This document shows positions 1-7,397 of a stretch of 64,000 nucleotides of DNA, one piece after another (position 1 is the stretch's first letter; every line of letters starts with the position of its first letter). Under the pieces are notes generated by a model. That model was not told where the DNA came from. It searched no databases and saw only the letters and a list, made by a program, of their open reading frames with translations. Origin of the DNA: Terriglobia bacterium (GTDB lineage: Bacteria > Acidobacteriota > Terriglobia > Terriglobales > Acidobacteriaceae). The stretch spans positions 92,389 through 156,388 of the forward strand of contig JAIQGK010000014.1 of NCBI GenBank assembly GCA_020072645.1, in the 5' to 3' direction. The translations under genes were made by a program, and so were the position numbers.

Positions 1-159
1 CGCGTGGAGCAGGTAGAACGGCAAATGATCCTGGAAGAGATCAAGCGCCACAACCAGAACATCACGAATACGGCGAAAGCGCTGGGCCTGGAACGCAGCC
101 ATCTTTATAAGAAGTGCCAGCAGATGGGGATTGATTTGAAAGAGATACGCAAGGAATAA
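1..159 (+). CDS. C-terminal end of a Fis-type (probably sigma-54 dependent) transcriptional activator, 5' truncated by the window
   Basis: The first 52 codons read in frame to a TAA and form a Fis-family helix-turn-helix: an ILEEI helix, an N-x-T-x-T-AKALG turn, then LERSHLYKK as recognition helix. In NtrC-type response regulators this DNA-binding domain sits at the extreme C-terminus after the AAA+ domain, and the spacing to the stop fits. The AAA+ and receiver parts lie outside the window, so the exact subfamily cannot be given. It is the last gene before a repeat (171-202) and a tRNA. Confidence 0.8.
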   Translation, partial: RVEQVERQMILEEIKRHNQNITNTAKALGLERSHLYKKCQQMGIDLKEIRKE

Positions 160-170
160 CTGCTCAGGAT

Positions 171-202
171 TTAACCACAAAGGACACGAAGGAACACAAA
201 GG
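171..202. repeat. Dispersed intergenic repeat of the AACCACAAAGGACACGAAGG type
   Basis: A purine-rich degenerate 10-12 base periodicity (CACAAAGGACACGAAGGAACACAAAGG-like). Related copies occur at 2371-2403, 32924-32955, 47378-47437 (opposite strand) and 51219-51248. All are between genes. Such tracts are known to be over-annotated as small KDTKEHKG-type proteins; no coding role is supported here. Confidence 0.7.
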
Positions 203-279
203 TTGTTGGGGTTATCCGGAAATGCTGGTTCCTAATCGAGATTGGCAAGGCGGGCGAGCGTGTGCGAAACTTGAACGCG

Positions 280-355
280 GGGCCTGTAGCTCAACGGTTA
301 GAGCAGCAGACTCATAATCTGTTGGTTGTAGGTTCGAATCCTACCGGGCCCACCA
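280..355 (+). tRNA. tRNA with CAU anticodon (elongator Met most likely)
   Basis: A full 76-base cloverleaf can be read. The acceptor stem GGGCCTG pairs with CGGGCCC, the D-arm has GCTC/GAGC, the anticodon stem GCAGA pairs with TCTGT around loop CTCATAA, the T-arm has GGTTCGAATCC, and the CCA is encoded. The anticodon is CAT. The paired first position (G-C) argues against the initiator. A CAU tRNA can also be the lysidine-modified Ile2 species, and this cannot be excluded by eye. Confidence 0.93.
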
Positions 356-459
356 GTCTCTAAATTAATCGAATTATCGTTAGAGAGGTCCTTCGCGCTT
401 CGCGCTCAGGATTTCGCCTCGCGGCTCAGACGCCGTGAAACCGGCTCAAGTTCGTTGCC

Positions 460-1407
460 CTATTCCGGCAGGACTCTGCCTAAGAATTCTCCTAACACAT
501 GCGCAAAGGCCCGAGGATTGTCCCCTTGCACCGTGTGGCCGGCCTCGCCGACTTGCGCGTAATGTCCATCACGAAATTCATTGGCCAGCTTTTGTGCGTC
601 CTCGCTGGTGAAGACGTCGCTCAAACTGCCCTGCACGATGAGCGTGGGACAGTTGATCCGCGCAGCTTGCCGGAAGCGTTCCTCCAGCTGCTTTCGCTCC
701 GCTTCCCGGTTTCTGTTGCCGTGCCACATCCGGAGATCAGTTTTCCTCGTCCATTTGCCGCTGGCGTTCTGGCGAAAATTGTGCAGCAGGCTGCGCCGCA
801 AAAGCCGGGGATCACGACGAGGGTTGAACTCAATGGCTTTCTGAATCACCTCGTCCAGTGAATCCAACTCCGCGGTTTGCGATACAAAGTCAAAAATTCT
901 CCTCGCGCCTTTTGCCAGCATGCTGGGTCCGGCATCCACCAGCACCAGCGCGGCAAGCCGGTGGCTGTGGTGAAAGGCATAGTTAAAGGCATTGAATCCA
1001 CCCATCGAGTGGCCCACCAGGACAAAACGATCAAGGCCCAGTTGATCAACGAAGGCTTCAATATCTCCACGGTGAGCATCACCGCTATAATCACCGTCCT
1101 CAGCCCACGCGCTTTCACCATGCCCGCGCTGGTCCATTGCGTGGCAATGATACTGCTGCCGCAGCGCCAGGCACACAACGTCCCAGGTATGTGCATTGAG
1201 AGCGGCGCCGTGGAGAAAGACAATGGGCAGGCAACCGGAGGTGCCCCAATCCAGATAATGGATTTGCATTTGCGGTGTTGTAATTTCACGCGTCTGGGGT
1301 AAGACGACCTCCACCTCAATGCCTGAGATTTTGGCGGCCAGGACCAGATGTTCCAACTCTTCTGCTGGTTCCATCGCCGGCTTCCGTGTTTGCTGGACCT
1401 TGTTCAC
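460..1407 (-). CDS. Alpha/beta hydrolase
   Basis: A 315-residue alpha/beta-hydrolase-fold enzyme, probably a cytoplasmic esterase or related hydrolase; the substrate is unknown. The oxyanion HG lies at residues 66-67. The nucleophile elbow GHSMGG at 132-137 gives Ser134. An acidic residue follows in a GSLSD stretch near 265, and a C-terminal GHT supplies the catalytic His near 293. The start used is GTG at 1407, preceded by a GGGGGCAGG-like ribosome site; an in-frame ATG at 1374 is the alternative. It is transcribed alone on the minus strand, convergent with the tRNA. Confidence 0.85.
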   Translation of the reverse strand: MNKVQQTRKPAMEPAEELEHLVLAAKISGIEVEVVLPQTREITTPQMQIHYLDWGTSGCLPIVFLHGAALNAHTWDVVCLALRQQYHCHAMDQRGHGESAWAEDGDYSGDAHRGDIEAFVDQLGLDRFVLVGHSMGGFNAFNYAFHHSHRLAALVLVDAGPSMLAKGARRIFDFVSQTAELDSLDEVIQKAIEFNPRRDPRLLRRSLLHNFRQNASGKWTRKTDLRMWHGNRNREAERKQLEERFRQAARINCPTLIVQGSLSDVFTSEDAQKLANEFRDGHYAQVGEAGHTVQGDNPRAFAHVLGEFLGRVLPE

Positions 1408-1676
1408 CTGCCCCCGGTTACTTTATAAAGCTTTTGGAGCGGACTCCATGGCTCTCCAAATATACATCGGAAATAAGTAGCCTTATCTGCGTGAACGCCA
1501 CTAAATTCAACAATTAGCAAATAGCAATCAGCCAAAAGCGAAGGCTAGTTGCGAACAGGTCGCGACTTTGTGGCTGAGCCACTGCACATGCCATACTGTC
1601 CGCGATGGCAGTTTGGCTTCCAATATTTCCGGCAGCGCATACAGCAGAGCTCAGGCACTGAATCGGGAGCAGATCT

Positions 1677-2171
1677 TCAATCTGTGTTCGAAAAAATACG
1701 GATGTTCTTTGATCGACCGATTGCTTTGTAACTGGCTGCCACTTCACCCAGGCTTATGCTTTTCTGCGGCGATTGCGCGCCAACAAAAGATGATGGTCCC
1801 AGATCAACGGGCCTAATTTCTTCCTGCGTTTCCTCCTGCGGGTTCTGCACCGCGGCGGCCGATCCAGGAACGCTCGCTACCGGGGCGTTTTGGTCAACCG
1901 GTGTCACAGGATAGGTCGCGGTCACCACGCCCTCTGGACTTTCAACGTAACTGCTGGCGCCCGCCCTTCCCTGGTTGGAAATTCCGGCCGTGGGCATCGG
2001 CGTGGCAAAACCTGTCAGGGGCGTTGCCGGCGCTCCGGTTCCCGGCGCGAGAATCGGCTGACGCTGGCCATACTCGACCGTGTTCCCAACGACAATCTTG
2101 ACGTCCTGTCCCATGAAAACTTGAGGAAGGAATGCGCAAAACACAAGAAGAGTGAAAAGCGACTGTTTCAT
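1677..2171 (-). CDS. Exported Pro/Ala-rich protein of unknown function
   Basis: About 164 residues if started at the ATG at 2171, which gives a good signal peptide (MKQSLFTLLVFCAFLPQVFM-G) followed by a low-complexity Pro/Ala/Thr/Gly mature part. The longer reading frame to 2285 adds an N-terminus with cysteines and no signal character, so it was not used. No known domain is recognised. The C-terminal 35 residues (around SLGEVAASYK) look more ordered and may be the functional part. It is an isolated minus-strand gene with no operon partner. Confidence 0.55.
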   Translation of the reverse strand: MKQSLFTLLVFCAFLPQVFMGQDVKIVVGNTVEYGQRQPILAPGTGAPATPLTGFATPMPTAGISNQGRAGASSYVESPEGVVTATYPVTPVDQNAPVASVPGSAAAVQNPQEETQEEIRPVDLGPSSFVGAQSPQKSISLGEVAASYKAIGRSKNIRIFSNTD

Positions 2172-2370
2172 AATGACTCCAAGCCGGCCAGAGACGCAGT
2201 CAATATCGGAGCATGTTTTGCAATTCGCCCCTGACCTACACCTATGATTATTTTCAAGCCGTGCGACGGTACCAATCTGTGACACGCGTCACTATGTGGA
2301 AAAAGCCGCGCTAAGGATTTCATTTCATGGGTCAGACGTCGTAAAACGGCGAGAGCTGAAGGCACGATTT

Positions 2371-2403
2371 TTACCGCAAAGGACGCAGAGGCCGCAAAGG
2401 AGT
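2371..2403. repeat. Dispersed repeat, CCGCAAAGGACGCAGAGG type
   Basis: Intergenic copy of the same purine-rich family as 171-202, here in the CCGCAAAGGACGCAGAGG variant. No gene overlaps it. Confidence 0.6.
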
Positions 2404-2462
2404 TCGGGAAATATGCCCTGAGGCCGCTTCTTGCCCATCACACCCGCACCTCTTTCTACACG

Positions 2463-3233
2463 TTAAGTTCCGCTCTTCTGCTTTCCTCTGGCGTCCCTGA
2501 ACCAGTTTTTCAGCCGCTGCGGTGGGACTCCGAGCCAGTAAGCCAGGCGCAGAGAATATATAAGGAGCGCGGTGCGAAACACGCCGTGTTCGATATAACG
2601 GCGACCGGAGACCGTGACCGGCGTCCTTAAGACCCGGAACTTCCCTGCCTGCTTGATACGCCGCACAAGTTCCACATCCTCAAACAGTGGCCATTCAGGC
2701 GCGCCGCCGATGGAATCAAACACGGACTTGCGGACAAAGATCCCCTGGTCTCCGGTGGCAGAGTTGCGGAAACGCGCGCGAACGTTAATGCCCCAGGCCA
2801 CAAGGCGCAGAGATCGCGGATGCGACTCGGCAAAGCGAACATAGAAAGCGCCGCCGGCAAGTTGCGGGTCAGCCAACGCAGCTTGAAGAGCGTCAATCGC
2901 GAGCTGGGAAATGACGCAGTCAGCATGAAGAATGAGCAGCGTAATATCTGGAGGGGCTAACGCAGACGCGGTTGCGGCGGTCGTGGAAATTCCGGCAGCG
3001 TCTGGAACATCGAAAGCCGCAGCGGCACCCACGTTGATCTGTGGGCCTTTGCCGCGGATGGAGCGCACCAGCACGATATCCGGCTGGTCCTGAAGCCAGG
3101 GCACAGTGCCGTCGGTGCTGCCACCATCGGACACAATAATTTCCGAGATGCCGTGGCAGGCGCGCAAGGCAGCGATGGTCGCGGGAATTGAGCCGCGTTC
3201 ATTCAGAACGGGGATGACCACGGAGAGTTTCAT
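2463..3233 (-). CDS. TIGR04283-type family 2 glycosyltransferase
   Basis: A 256-residue GT-A glycosyltransferase. It opens with SVVIPVLNERGSI, then a SDGGSTDGT nucleotide-binding loop, a LHADC segment in place of the DxD metal motif, and GDQGIFVRK, which is characteristic of the TIGR04283 subfamily. The ATG at 3233 was chosen because MKLSVVIPVLNE is the usual family N-terminus; the frame is open to 3272. It lies directly downstream of the TIGR04282 gene at 3377-4027. The two families are commonly found side by side, so they probably act in one glycan or glycolipid pathway whose product is not known from this sequence. Confidence 0.85.
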   Translation of the reverse strand: MKLSVVIPVLNERGSIPATIAALRACHGISEIIVSDGGSTDGTVPWLQDQPDIVLVRSIRGKGPQINVGAAAAFDVPDAAGISTTAATASALAPPDITLLILHADCVISQLAIDALQAALADPQLAGGAFYVRFAESHPRSLRLVAWGINVRARFRNSATGDQGIFVRKSVFDSIGGAPEWPLFEDVELVRRIKQAGKFRVLRTPVTVSGRRYIEHGVFRTALLIYSLRLAYWLGVPPQRLKNWFRDARGKQKSGT

Positions 3234-3268
3234 TTCGACGGCATCTTGCCCCAAAAAAACAATTCTTA

Positions 3269-3372
3269 CCACTGATGAACACTGATCACACTGATAAGAA
3301 AAAGCCAGTTTGTCAGTAGATCCATGCGTGGAGCATTGTTTGATCAGTGTTTATCAGTGTAAATCAGTGGTA
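3269..3372. repeat. Inverted pair of ACCACTGATGAACACTGATC-type repeats
   Basis: A copy of ACCACTGATGAACACTGATC at 3269-3297 is mirrored by TGATCAGTGTTTATCAGTG...CAGTGGTA at about 3341-3372, giving a large imperfect inverted repeat between two genes. Related single copies are at 35339-35371 and 63754-63795. Confidence 0.7.
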
Positions 3373-3376
3373 GGGC

Positions 3377-4027
3377 TTATTTTTGTTGCGACATGCGGCG
3401 CAGCAGTTCAGCGGTCTTCGGCGCGGCGGCAGGATCGCCGGCAAGCTGGCGGCGGAGGCGTTCAAGATCATCATGGCTATCAATATCGAACCAGGGATTG
3501 ATGAGCACGGTCTTCATGCCGAACTGTTCCAGCTTGTGCGTGGTGGCGGCCAGCGTGGTGGAATGGCTCCACTGGATTCCTTCCAGCACGCCCACGGGAC
3601 AATCCTTGAGGCCGATGAGGTAGAAACCGCCGTCAGAGGAAGGACCAAGCACGGCGTCAGCGTTTTGCAAAGCGTGGCGCGCAGTTTGAAGATAAGCCGG
3701 GGGAAGGCCGGGACTGTCCGCGCCAATAGCCAGCACAATGGGCTTGCGCTTGAGGGCCAGACGCAGCACTTTTTCCAGACGGTCGCCCAGGTCGCCTTCA
3801 GACTGCAGCCAGACTTCTTCCGGCTTGAAGTAAGGACGGTCAAAAGTTTTGGTGGCGGCAATAATGCATTCCGCCCACGAGACCGTGCGGACCATGGCGA
3901 CCGTGTCTTCAAGAAACGCTTCCGCCAGTTCCGCCGCGCGTTCCGGACCAAGCTCCGGAATGAGCCGGGTCTTCACCGATCCGGGGATTGGCGGTTTAGC
4001 GAAAATGCAGACGATGGCTTCCGGCAT
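3377..4027 (-). CDS. TIGR04282 (DUF2064) arsenosugar/glycan-type nucleotidyl or glycosyl transferase
   Basis: A 216-residue protein of the TIGR04282/DUF2064 family, which has a GT-A/nucleotidyltransferase-like fold. Diagnostic segments are the N-terminal IFAKPPIPGSVKTRL, the central QSEGDLGDRLEKVL, IGADSPGLPPAYL and LGPSSDGGFYLIGLK. The length is normal for the family. It precedes the TIGR04283 glycosyltransferase in the same direction with about 140 bases of repeat DNA between, and follows the TVP38 gene closely. The biochemical reaction of this family is not firmly established. Confidence 0.85.
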   Translation of the reverse strand: MPEAIVCIFAKPPIPGSVKTRLIPELGPERAAELAEAFLEDTVAMVRTVSWAECIIAATKTFDRPYFKPEEVWLQSEGDLGDRLEKVLRLALKRKPIVLAIGADSPGLPPAYLQTARHALQNADAVLGPSSDGGFYLIGLKDCPVGVLEGIQWSHSTTLAATTHKLEQFGMKTVLINPWFDIDSHDDLERLRRQLAGDPAAAPKTAELLRRMSQQK

Positions 4028-4084
4028 GCGATCGGTTTCCTGTGGAGCAAGATTATGGCTGGCTTTCGCGCCGACAAAAGCAAC

Positions 4085-4750
4085 TTATTGTTTCATGCCG
4101 CTGGCGGCGTCGGGGCCCATTTCTTCGCGCAACGCTTTTTTTGCGATGCGGCCCAGCCACCATACCAGAACTACGATGGCCGCCAGTCCGCCCCATAGTA
4201 AGAGACGCCCGGCGATGCCGGAGTTGGGCCGTCCGCGCAGCAGATCAGAGATATCGTTCATGATGGAGCCGAGATAAACATAGAGAACGGTGGCGGGAAA
4301 CATGCCGATCCACGAGGCCAGCATGTAATCCCGCAGGCGGATGCTGGTGAGCCCGAGCGCATAGTTCAGGATGTTAAAGGGTAACACCGGTTGCAGGCGA
4401 AGCAGAACCACAGCCTTGAATCCGTTCTTTTCAATGGCGCGATCAATGGCCGCGGCCTGCGGATATTTTTTGAGACGGCGCGTGACCCAGCCCCGCGCAA
4501 CATAACGCGCGATAAGAAATGCCAGCGTGGCTCCGGCAACGCTGGCCGGCGACACGACTAGCGTGCCGATGATTGCGCCATAGAGAAAGCCCGCGCCGAG
4601 TGTGAGTGGCAGTCCGGGGAAGAAGAGCGCAGTGCCGGCGATATAGAAGACGGCGTAGATCGCGCCTCCGGCTGCGCCCATGGCCTTGGCCCAGTGGATG
4701 AAGTCGACCATCCATTGCAGGAATGGCAGCGCGTTGGCGAGCAAAATCAT
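4085..4750 (-). CDS. TVP38/TMEM64 (SNARE-associated, DedA-like) membrane protein
   Basis: A 221-residue polytopic inner-membrane protein. It carries the family landmarks FFPGLPLTLGAGFLYG near residues 45-60, the re-entrant region with RLQPVLPFNILNYALGLT near 120-140, and a last hydrophobic helix followed by a basic tail (RIAKKALREEMG). DedA/TVP38 proteins are proposed lipid scramblases or proton-coupled lipid transporters; the substrate here is unknown. It sits in a compact minus-strand run between the Rsm22-like gene and the TIGR04282 gene. Confidence 0.88.
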   Translation of the reverse strand: MILLANALPFLQWMVDFIHWAKAMGAAGGAIYAVFYIAGTALFFPGLPLTLGAGFLYGAIIGTLVVSPASVAGATLAFLIARYVARGWVTRRLKKYPQAAAIDRAIEKNGFKAVVLLRLQPVLPFNILNYALGLTSIRLRDYMLASWIGMFPATVLYVYLGSIMNDISDLLRGRPNSGIAGRLLLWGGLAAIVVLVWWLGRIAKKALREEMGPDAASGMKQ

Positions 4751-4823
4751 CTGGCTATCATCTCAGATGCGGGCCTGGAATGGACATTGGAAAGACTGGA
4801 GCAATTTGTGCGGCAAGTTTGCG

Positions 4824-5798
4824 TTATTCAATCCAGAGGTCGCCCCATTCCGCTTTGCGGGCGCGTTTGTAAGCTTCTTTGCTGGAACGCGTAATCGTGC
4901 GGTTTTCGATTTTGCCTTCCGCAGTACAGAGCGCAAGCTTGACGTGTCCACTGTGCTTGCCGGGATGGCGCACGATGCGCGCTCCTGTGGATGGCTCGGC
5001 GCTTTTGGCCGCAACGAGATAAGAAAATTTCTCGTCTTCATAGCCCAGCGCGCCGCCTTTCAATTGCCGATGCTGCGATGTGCGTTCCACGCGTTGGGAA
5101 AAATGGCACCAGTCTCCTGCGGCGGCCATGGGACATGCGAAATGATGCGGACACGGAGCAAGGAGAGCAACCGCATTCGCAATCAAGGCAGATCGCGCCG
5201 CGTTGATGGCGGCAAAACCACGTCGCGTTCCCGGCTCAATGAGCACGAGAAACTTGCTCGCACATTTCCATGCCTTGTTGAGCACGGCTTCTGCGGCGGC
5301 TTGCGGCAGTTCGCCCAAGGTATAAGAGATCACCACCAAGTCATGCTTTTCGCAAGAAAGGCCAGAGCGCAAGTCCTGCTTCAGCCATTGCGCCTGCTGG
5401 ACAATTGTCAACTCGCTTTGCTCGGCCAGACGCTTGCCAACTGTAATCCAGCCAGCGTCGGATTCAATCAACGTAGCTTGCTGAAGCTGCGAAAACTGTT
5501 CTGCGGCGGCGAACAGAGCTGTGCCCGGCCCAGCGCCGAGATCAAGCAGGCTAACAATTTCCTGGTTTGTAGCGCGCAATTTGATTTCAGCAAACACGCG
5601 CTGGATAGCGGCATACGTTGCGGGAAATCGCACCGCAAGATAAGCGGAGCGATGCGCTTCAGAGGCAACGGCAGGACTGGAAAAATCGGCGGCCTTATAG
5701 TGTTCGGTAAGTTGCGCCGTCGCCAGCGTCAGCTTGCGGCGATCTACTTTATCAGTCTCCCGCTGAATAGCGTCCTGCAACTCGGCGGAAAGGCGCAT
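4824..5798 (-). CDS. Rsm22/METTL17-like small-subunit rRNA methyltransferase-like protein
   Basis: A 324-residue SAM-binding protein of the Rsm22 family. Motif I is LDLGAGPGTA at 85-94, with SYTLGELP near 159-166. The family cysteine set is CPHHFACP (Cys216, Cys222), Cys231 and a distant Cys291, the spacing expected for the iron-sulfur cluster described in METTL17-type proteins. Mitochondrial homologues assist small ribosomal subunit assembly; the bacterial role is inferred. It starts 16 bases after the redoxin stop, so it is probably co-transcribed with it. Confidence 0.85.
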   Translation of the reverse strand: MRLSAELQDAIQRETDKVDRRKLTLATAQLTEHYKAADFSSPAVASEAHRSAYLAVRFPATYAAIQRVFAEIKLRATNQEIVSLLDLGAGPGTALFAAAEQFSQLQQATLIESDAGWITVGKRLAEQSELTIVQQAQWLKQDLRSGLSCEKHDLVVISYTLGELPQAAAEAVLNKAWKCASKFLVLIEPGTRRGFAAINAARSALIANAVALLAPCPHHFACPMAAAGDWCHFSQRVERTSQHRQLKGGALGYEDEKFSYLVAAKSAEPSTGARIVRHPGKHSGHVKLALCTAEGKIENRTITRSSKEAYKRARKAEWGDLWIE

Positions 5799-5813
5799 CG
5801 GGTGAGTGAGGCC

Positions 5814-6425
5814 TCAATCCTTGTACTTTACGGAGCAGCCGTAAGGACGCGTTGCCGCTTCCGCCACCGGCTTTCCGCCCATCGCCTGTTCAAGCGCCAC
5901 AGAAACATAGTTTTTGGCGCTAGCGATATCGCCCTGGTCAGAGGTAGGATGATCGTCAATGGCGCCGTTGTAAATCAGTGTTCCGTTAGGATCGATGATG
6001 AACATGTGCGGCGTTGTTTTTGCGGCATAGAGATGGCCGAGAGATCCGCCGGGATCCATCAGCACGGCGGTAGGAGCGGCGTTCATTGTCTTGAGATAAT
6101 TATTTTCCTGCGACGGCGTGACAAAGCCCTGGGTTCCGGGAGCGGAGGAAATTACCGTGAGCCAGACGACGCCTTTGGCCGTCCATTCTTTTTGCAGGTG
6201 TTGCATATTGCCGCTTTCATAATGCTTCTTCGTATAAGGGCAGCCCTGGTTGTGCCACTCCAGCACCACAAATTTGCCCTTGTAGTCAGAGAGGCGCTGC
6301 TGCTTGCCATTGCTGTCCACGGCGGTAAAGCCGGGCGCGGGATCGCCGACTTTGACGGCGAAAGCCGACGCCGCGAGCGCCGGCAGAGCGCAGGCCCACA
6401 ATATAAAACCACGCCGAAAGTTCAT
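5814..6425 (-). CDS. Exported thioredoxin-fold peroxiredoxin-like protein (redoxin)
   Basis: About 203 residues. An ATG at 6425 with AAGGAGAG upstream gives a signal peptide ending in ALAASAFA. The mature part is an AhpC/TSA-Redoxin fold: VGDPAPGFTAVDSNGK, then VVLEWHNQGCPYTKKHY, where Cys62 occupies the active-site position with no CxxC partner. A second cysteine lies near the C-terminus (Cys197), as in acidobacterial homologues. HMFIIDPNGTLIYNGAIDD is the conserved cis-Pro/strand region. It lies between the DsbD N-domain gene and Rsm22, suggesting a periplasmic thiol-redox unit with the upstream gene. Confidence 0.83.
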   Translation of the reverse strand: MNFRRGFILWACALPALAASAFAVKVGDPAPGFTAVDSNGKQQRLSDYKGKFVVLEWHNQGCPYTKKHYESGNMQHLQKEWTAKGVVWLTVISSAPGTQGFVTPSQENNYLKTMNAAPTAVLMDPGGSLGHLYAAKTTPHMFIIDPNGTLIYNGAIDDHPTSDQGDIASAKNYVSVALEQAMGGKPVAEAATRPYGCSVKYKD

Positions 6426-6455
6426 TGCGCTCTCCTTTATGAGTGCCATAGGCAA

Positions 6456-7286
6456 CTATTGTATCGGCTGGCGCACAGGCGCTTCAATCTGGTAAGAAGG
6501 GCCGCCGGGAATCACCAGTACGCCGCGAAGAGCTGTGATCGGTTTAACAAGCAGATCGGATTTCTTTAACGTGATCCTGACACCGGAAGGTATGGGCTGA
6601 AGTTTTTGCGGGGCAGGATTATCGATTTGCCCCGGATCAAGCGGAAAGAATTCTGGTTTGGTGATGCGCTTGCCGACGCGGATCGTCAGGGAGAAATCAT
6701 CTTTGCCCGACGTGACGCTTGCATTCCACCCTGATGGGAGCGGTTGCGGAATGAGTTTGTCAGTCTTTGCAAAAAGCTGTGCATGTTGCAGGTCCAGGTC
6801 GGTGGTTGTCGACACGGGTAAGGTCAGATGCAGGTTGGCATGCTCGGGAATGCACACTTCGCGGCAGATGAGCCATTTGGCTTCGGCAGCGAATTCCGCT
6901 GAGCGGTCGCTGATCGCAGATGGCGCGTGAATTGTAACCGGGAGCAAGACCTCGTTGTCATAGCCGTAATCAACCAATTCTTTGCTCGGCTGCAAATGCT
7001 CGGGACGCGGCCACTGCATTTCTCCCGCGCTGAAGCCGGAAGGCAACTGCCATTTGAAAGAAGGCGGCTGGCCTGAATCACCAGGATTGATCCAGTAGAT
7101 GTGCCAGCCTTTTTCCAGGATGAAATGTGCCCCCAGTTGCAAGTCAGAGCCGGGCTTCACCGATGATTGCCGCGACAGCAGTTCCACGTGCGCGTGCTGA
7201 GTTGCAGACTGAGAAAAAATCGCTGTGGAGGCCGCAAGCACAATGGCCAGCCCTGCGGCGCGGCGTATTTCCAGAACGAATGCCAT
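6456..7286 (-). CDS. Exported stand-alone DsbD N-terminal (alpha) domain protein
   Basis: A 276-residue protein with a signal peptide (AAGLAIVLAASTAIFS) and one DsbD-alpha Ig-like domain. The signature is YWINPGDSGQPPSFKW followed by AKWLICREVCIPEHA, whose two cysteines match the redox pair of the DsbD alpha domain. The usual eight-helix membrane domain and C-terminal thioredoxin domain of DsbD are absent. It is the first gene of a six-gene minus-strand run and is 30 bases upstream of an exported redoxin, so thiol relay between the two is plausible but inferred. Confidence 0.8.
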   Translation of the reverse strand: MAFVLEIRRAAGLAIVLAASTAIFSQSATQHAHVELLSRQSSVKPGSDLQLGAHFILEKGWHIYWINPGDSGQPPSFKWQLPSGFSAGEMQWPRPEHLQPSKELVDYGYDNEVLLPVTIHAPSAISDRSAEFAAEAKWLICREVCIPEHANLHLTLPVSTTTDLDLQHAQLFAKTDKLIPQPLPSGWNASVTSGKDDFSLTIRVGKRITKPEFFPLDPGQIDNPAPQKLQPIPSGVRITLKKSDLLVKPITALRGVLVIPGGPSYQIEAPVRQPIQ

Positions 7287-7340
7287 GAGTAATTTTACGG
7301 AGAAAAAGCAAACTGCGAGACTAGCGCCTTTCCTAAATAA

Positions 7341-7370
7341 TAAAAAAGCGCCGGCTTTTGGACCGGCGCT
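7341..7370 (-). terminator. Rho-independent terminator of the porin gene
   Basis: A perfect stem AGCGCCGGC/GCCGGCGCT-type hairpin (7347-7370). On the minus strand it is followed by a run of T (7341-7346), and it lies 28 bases past the porin stop codon. Confidence 0.88.
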
Positions 7371-7397
7371 CTGCGAATCAAGGTTAAAGGTTTCAGA

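Noticed and set aside
4680..6569. 629-codon open frame on the plus strand
   Set aside because: It runs antisense across the clear Rsm22, redoxin and DsbD-domain genes, has Arg/Gly/Ala-rich nonsense composition and no recognisable domain. It is a high-GC shadow.
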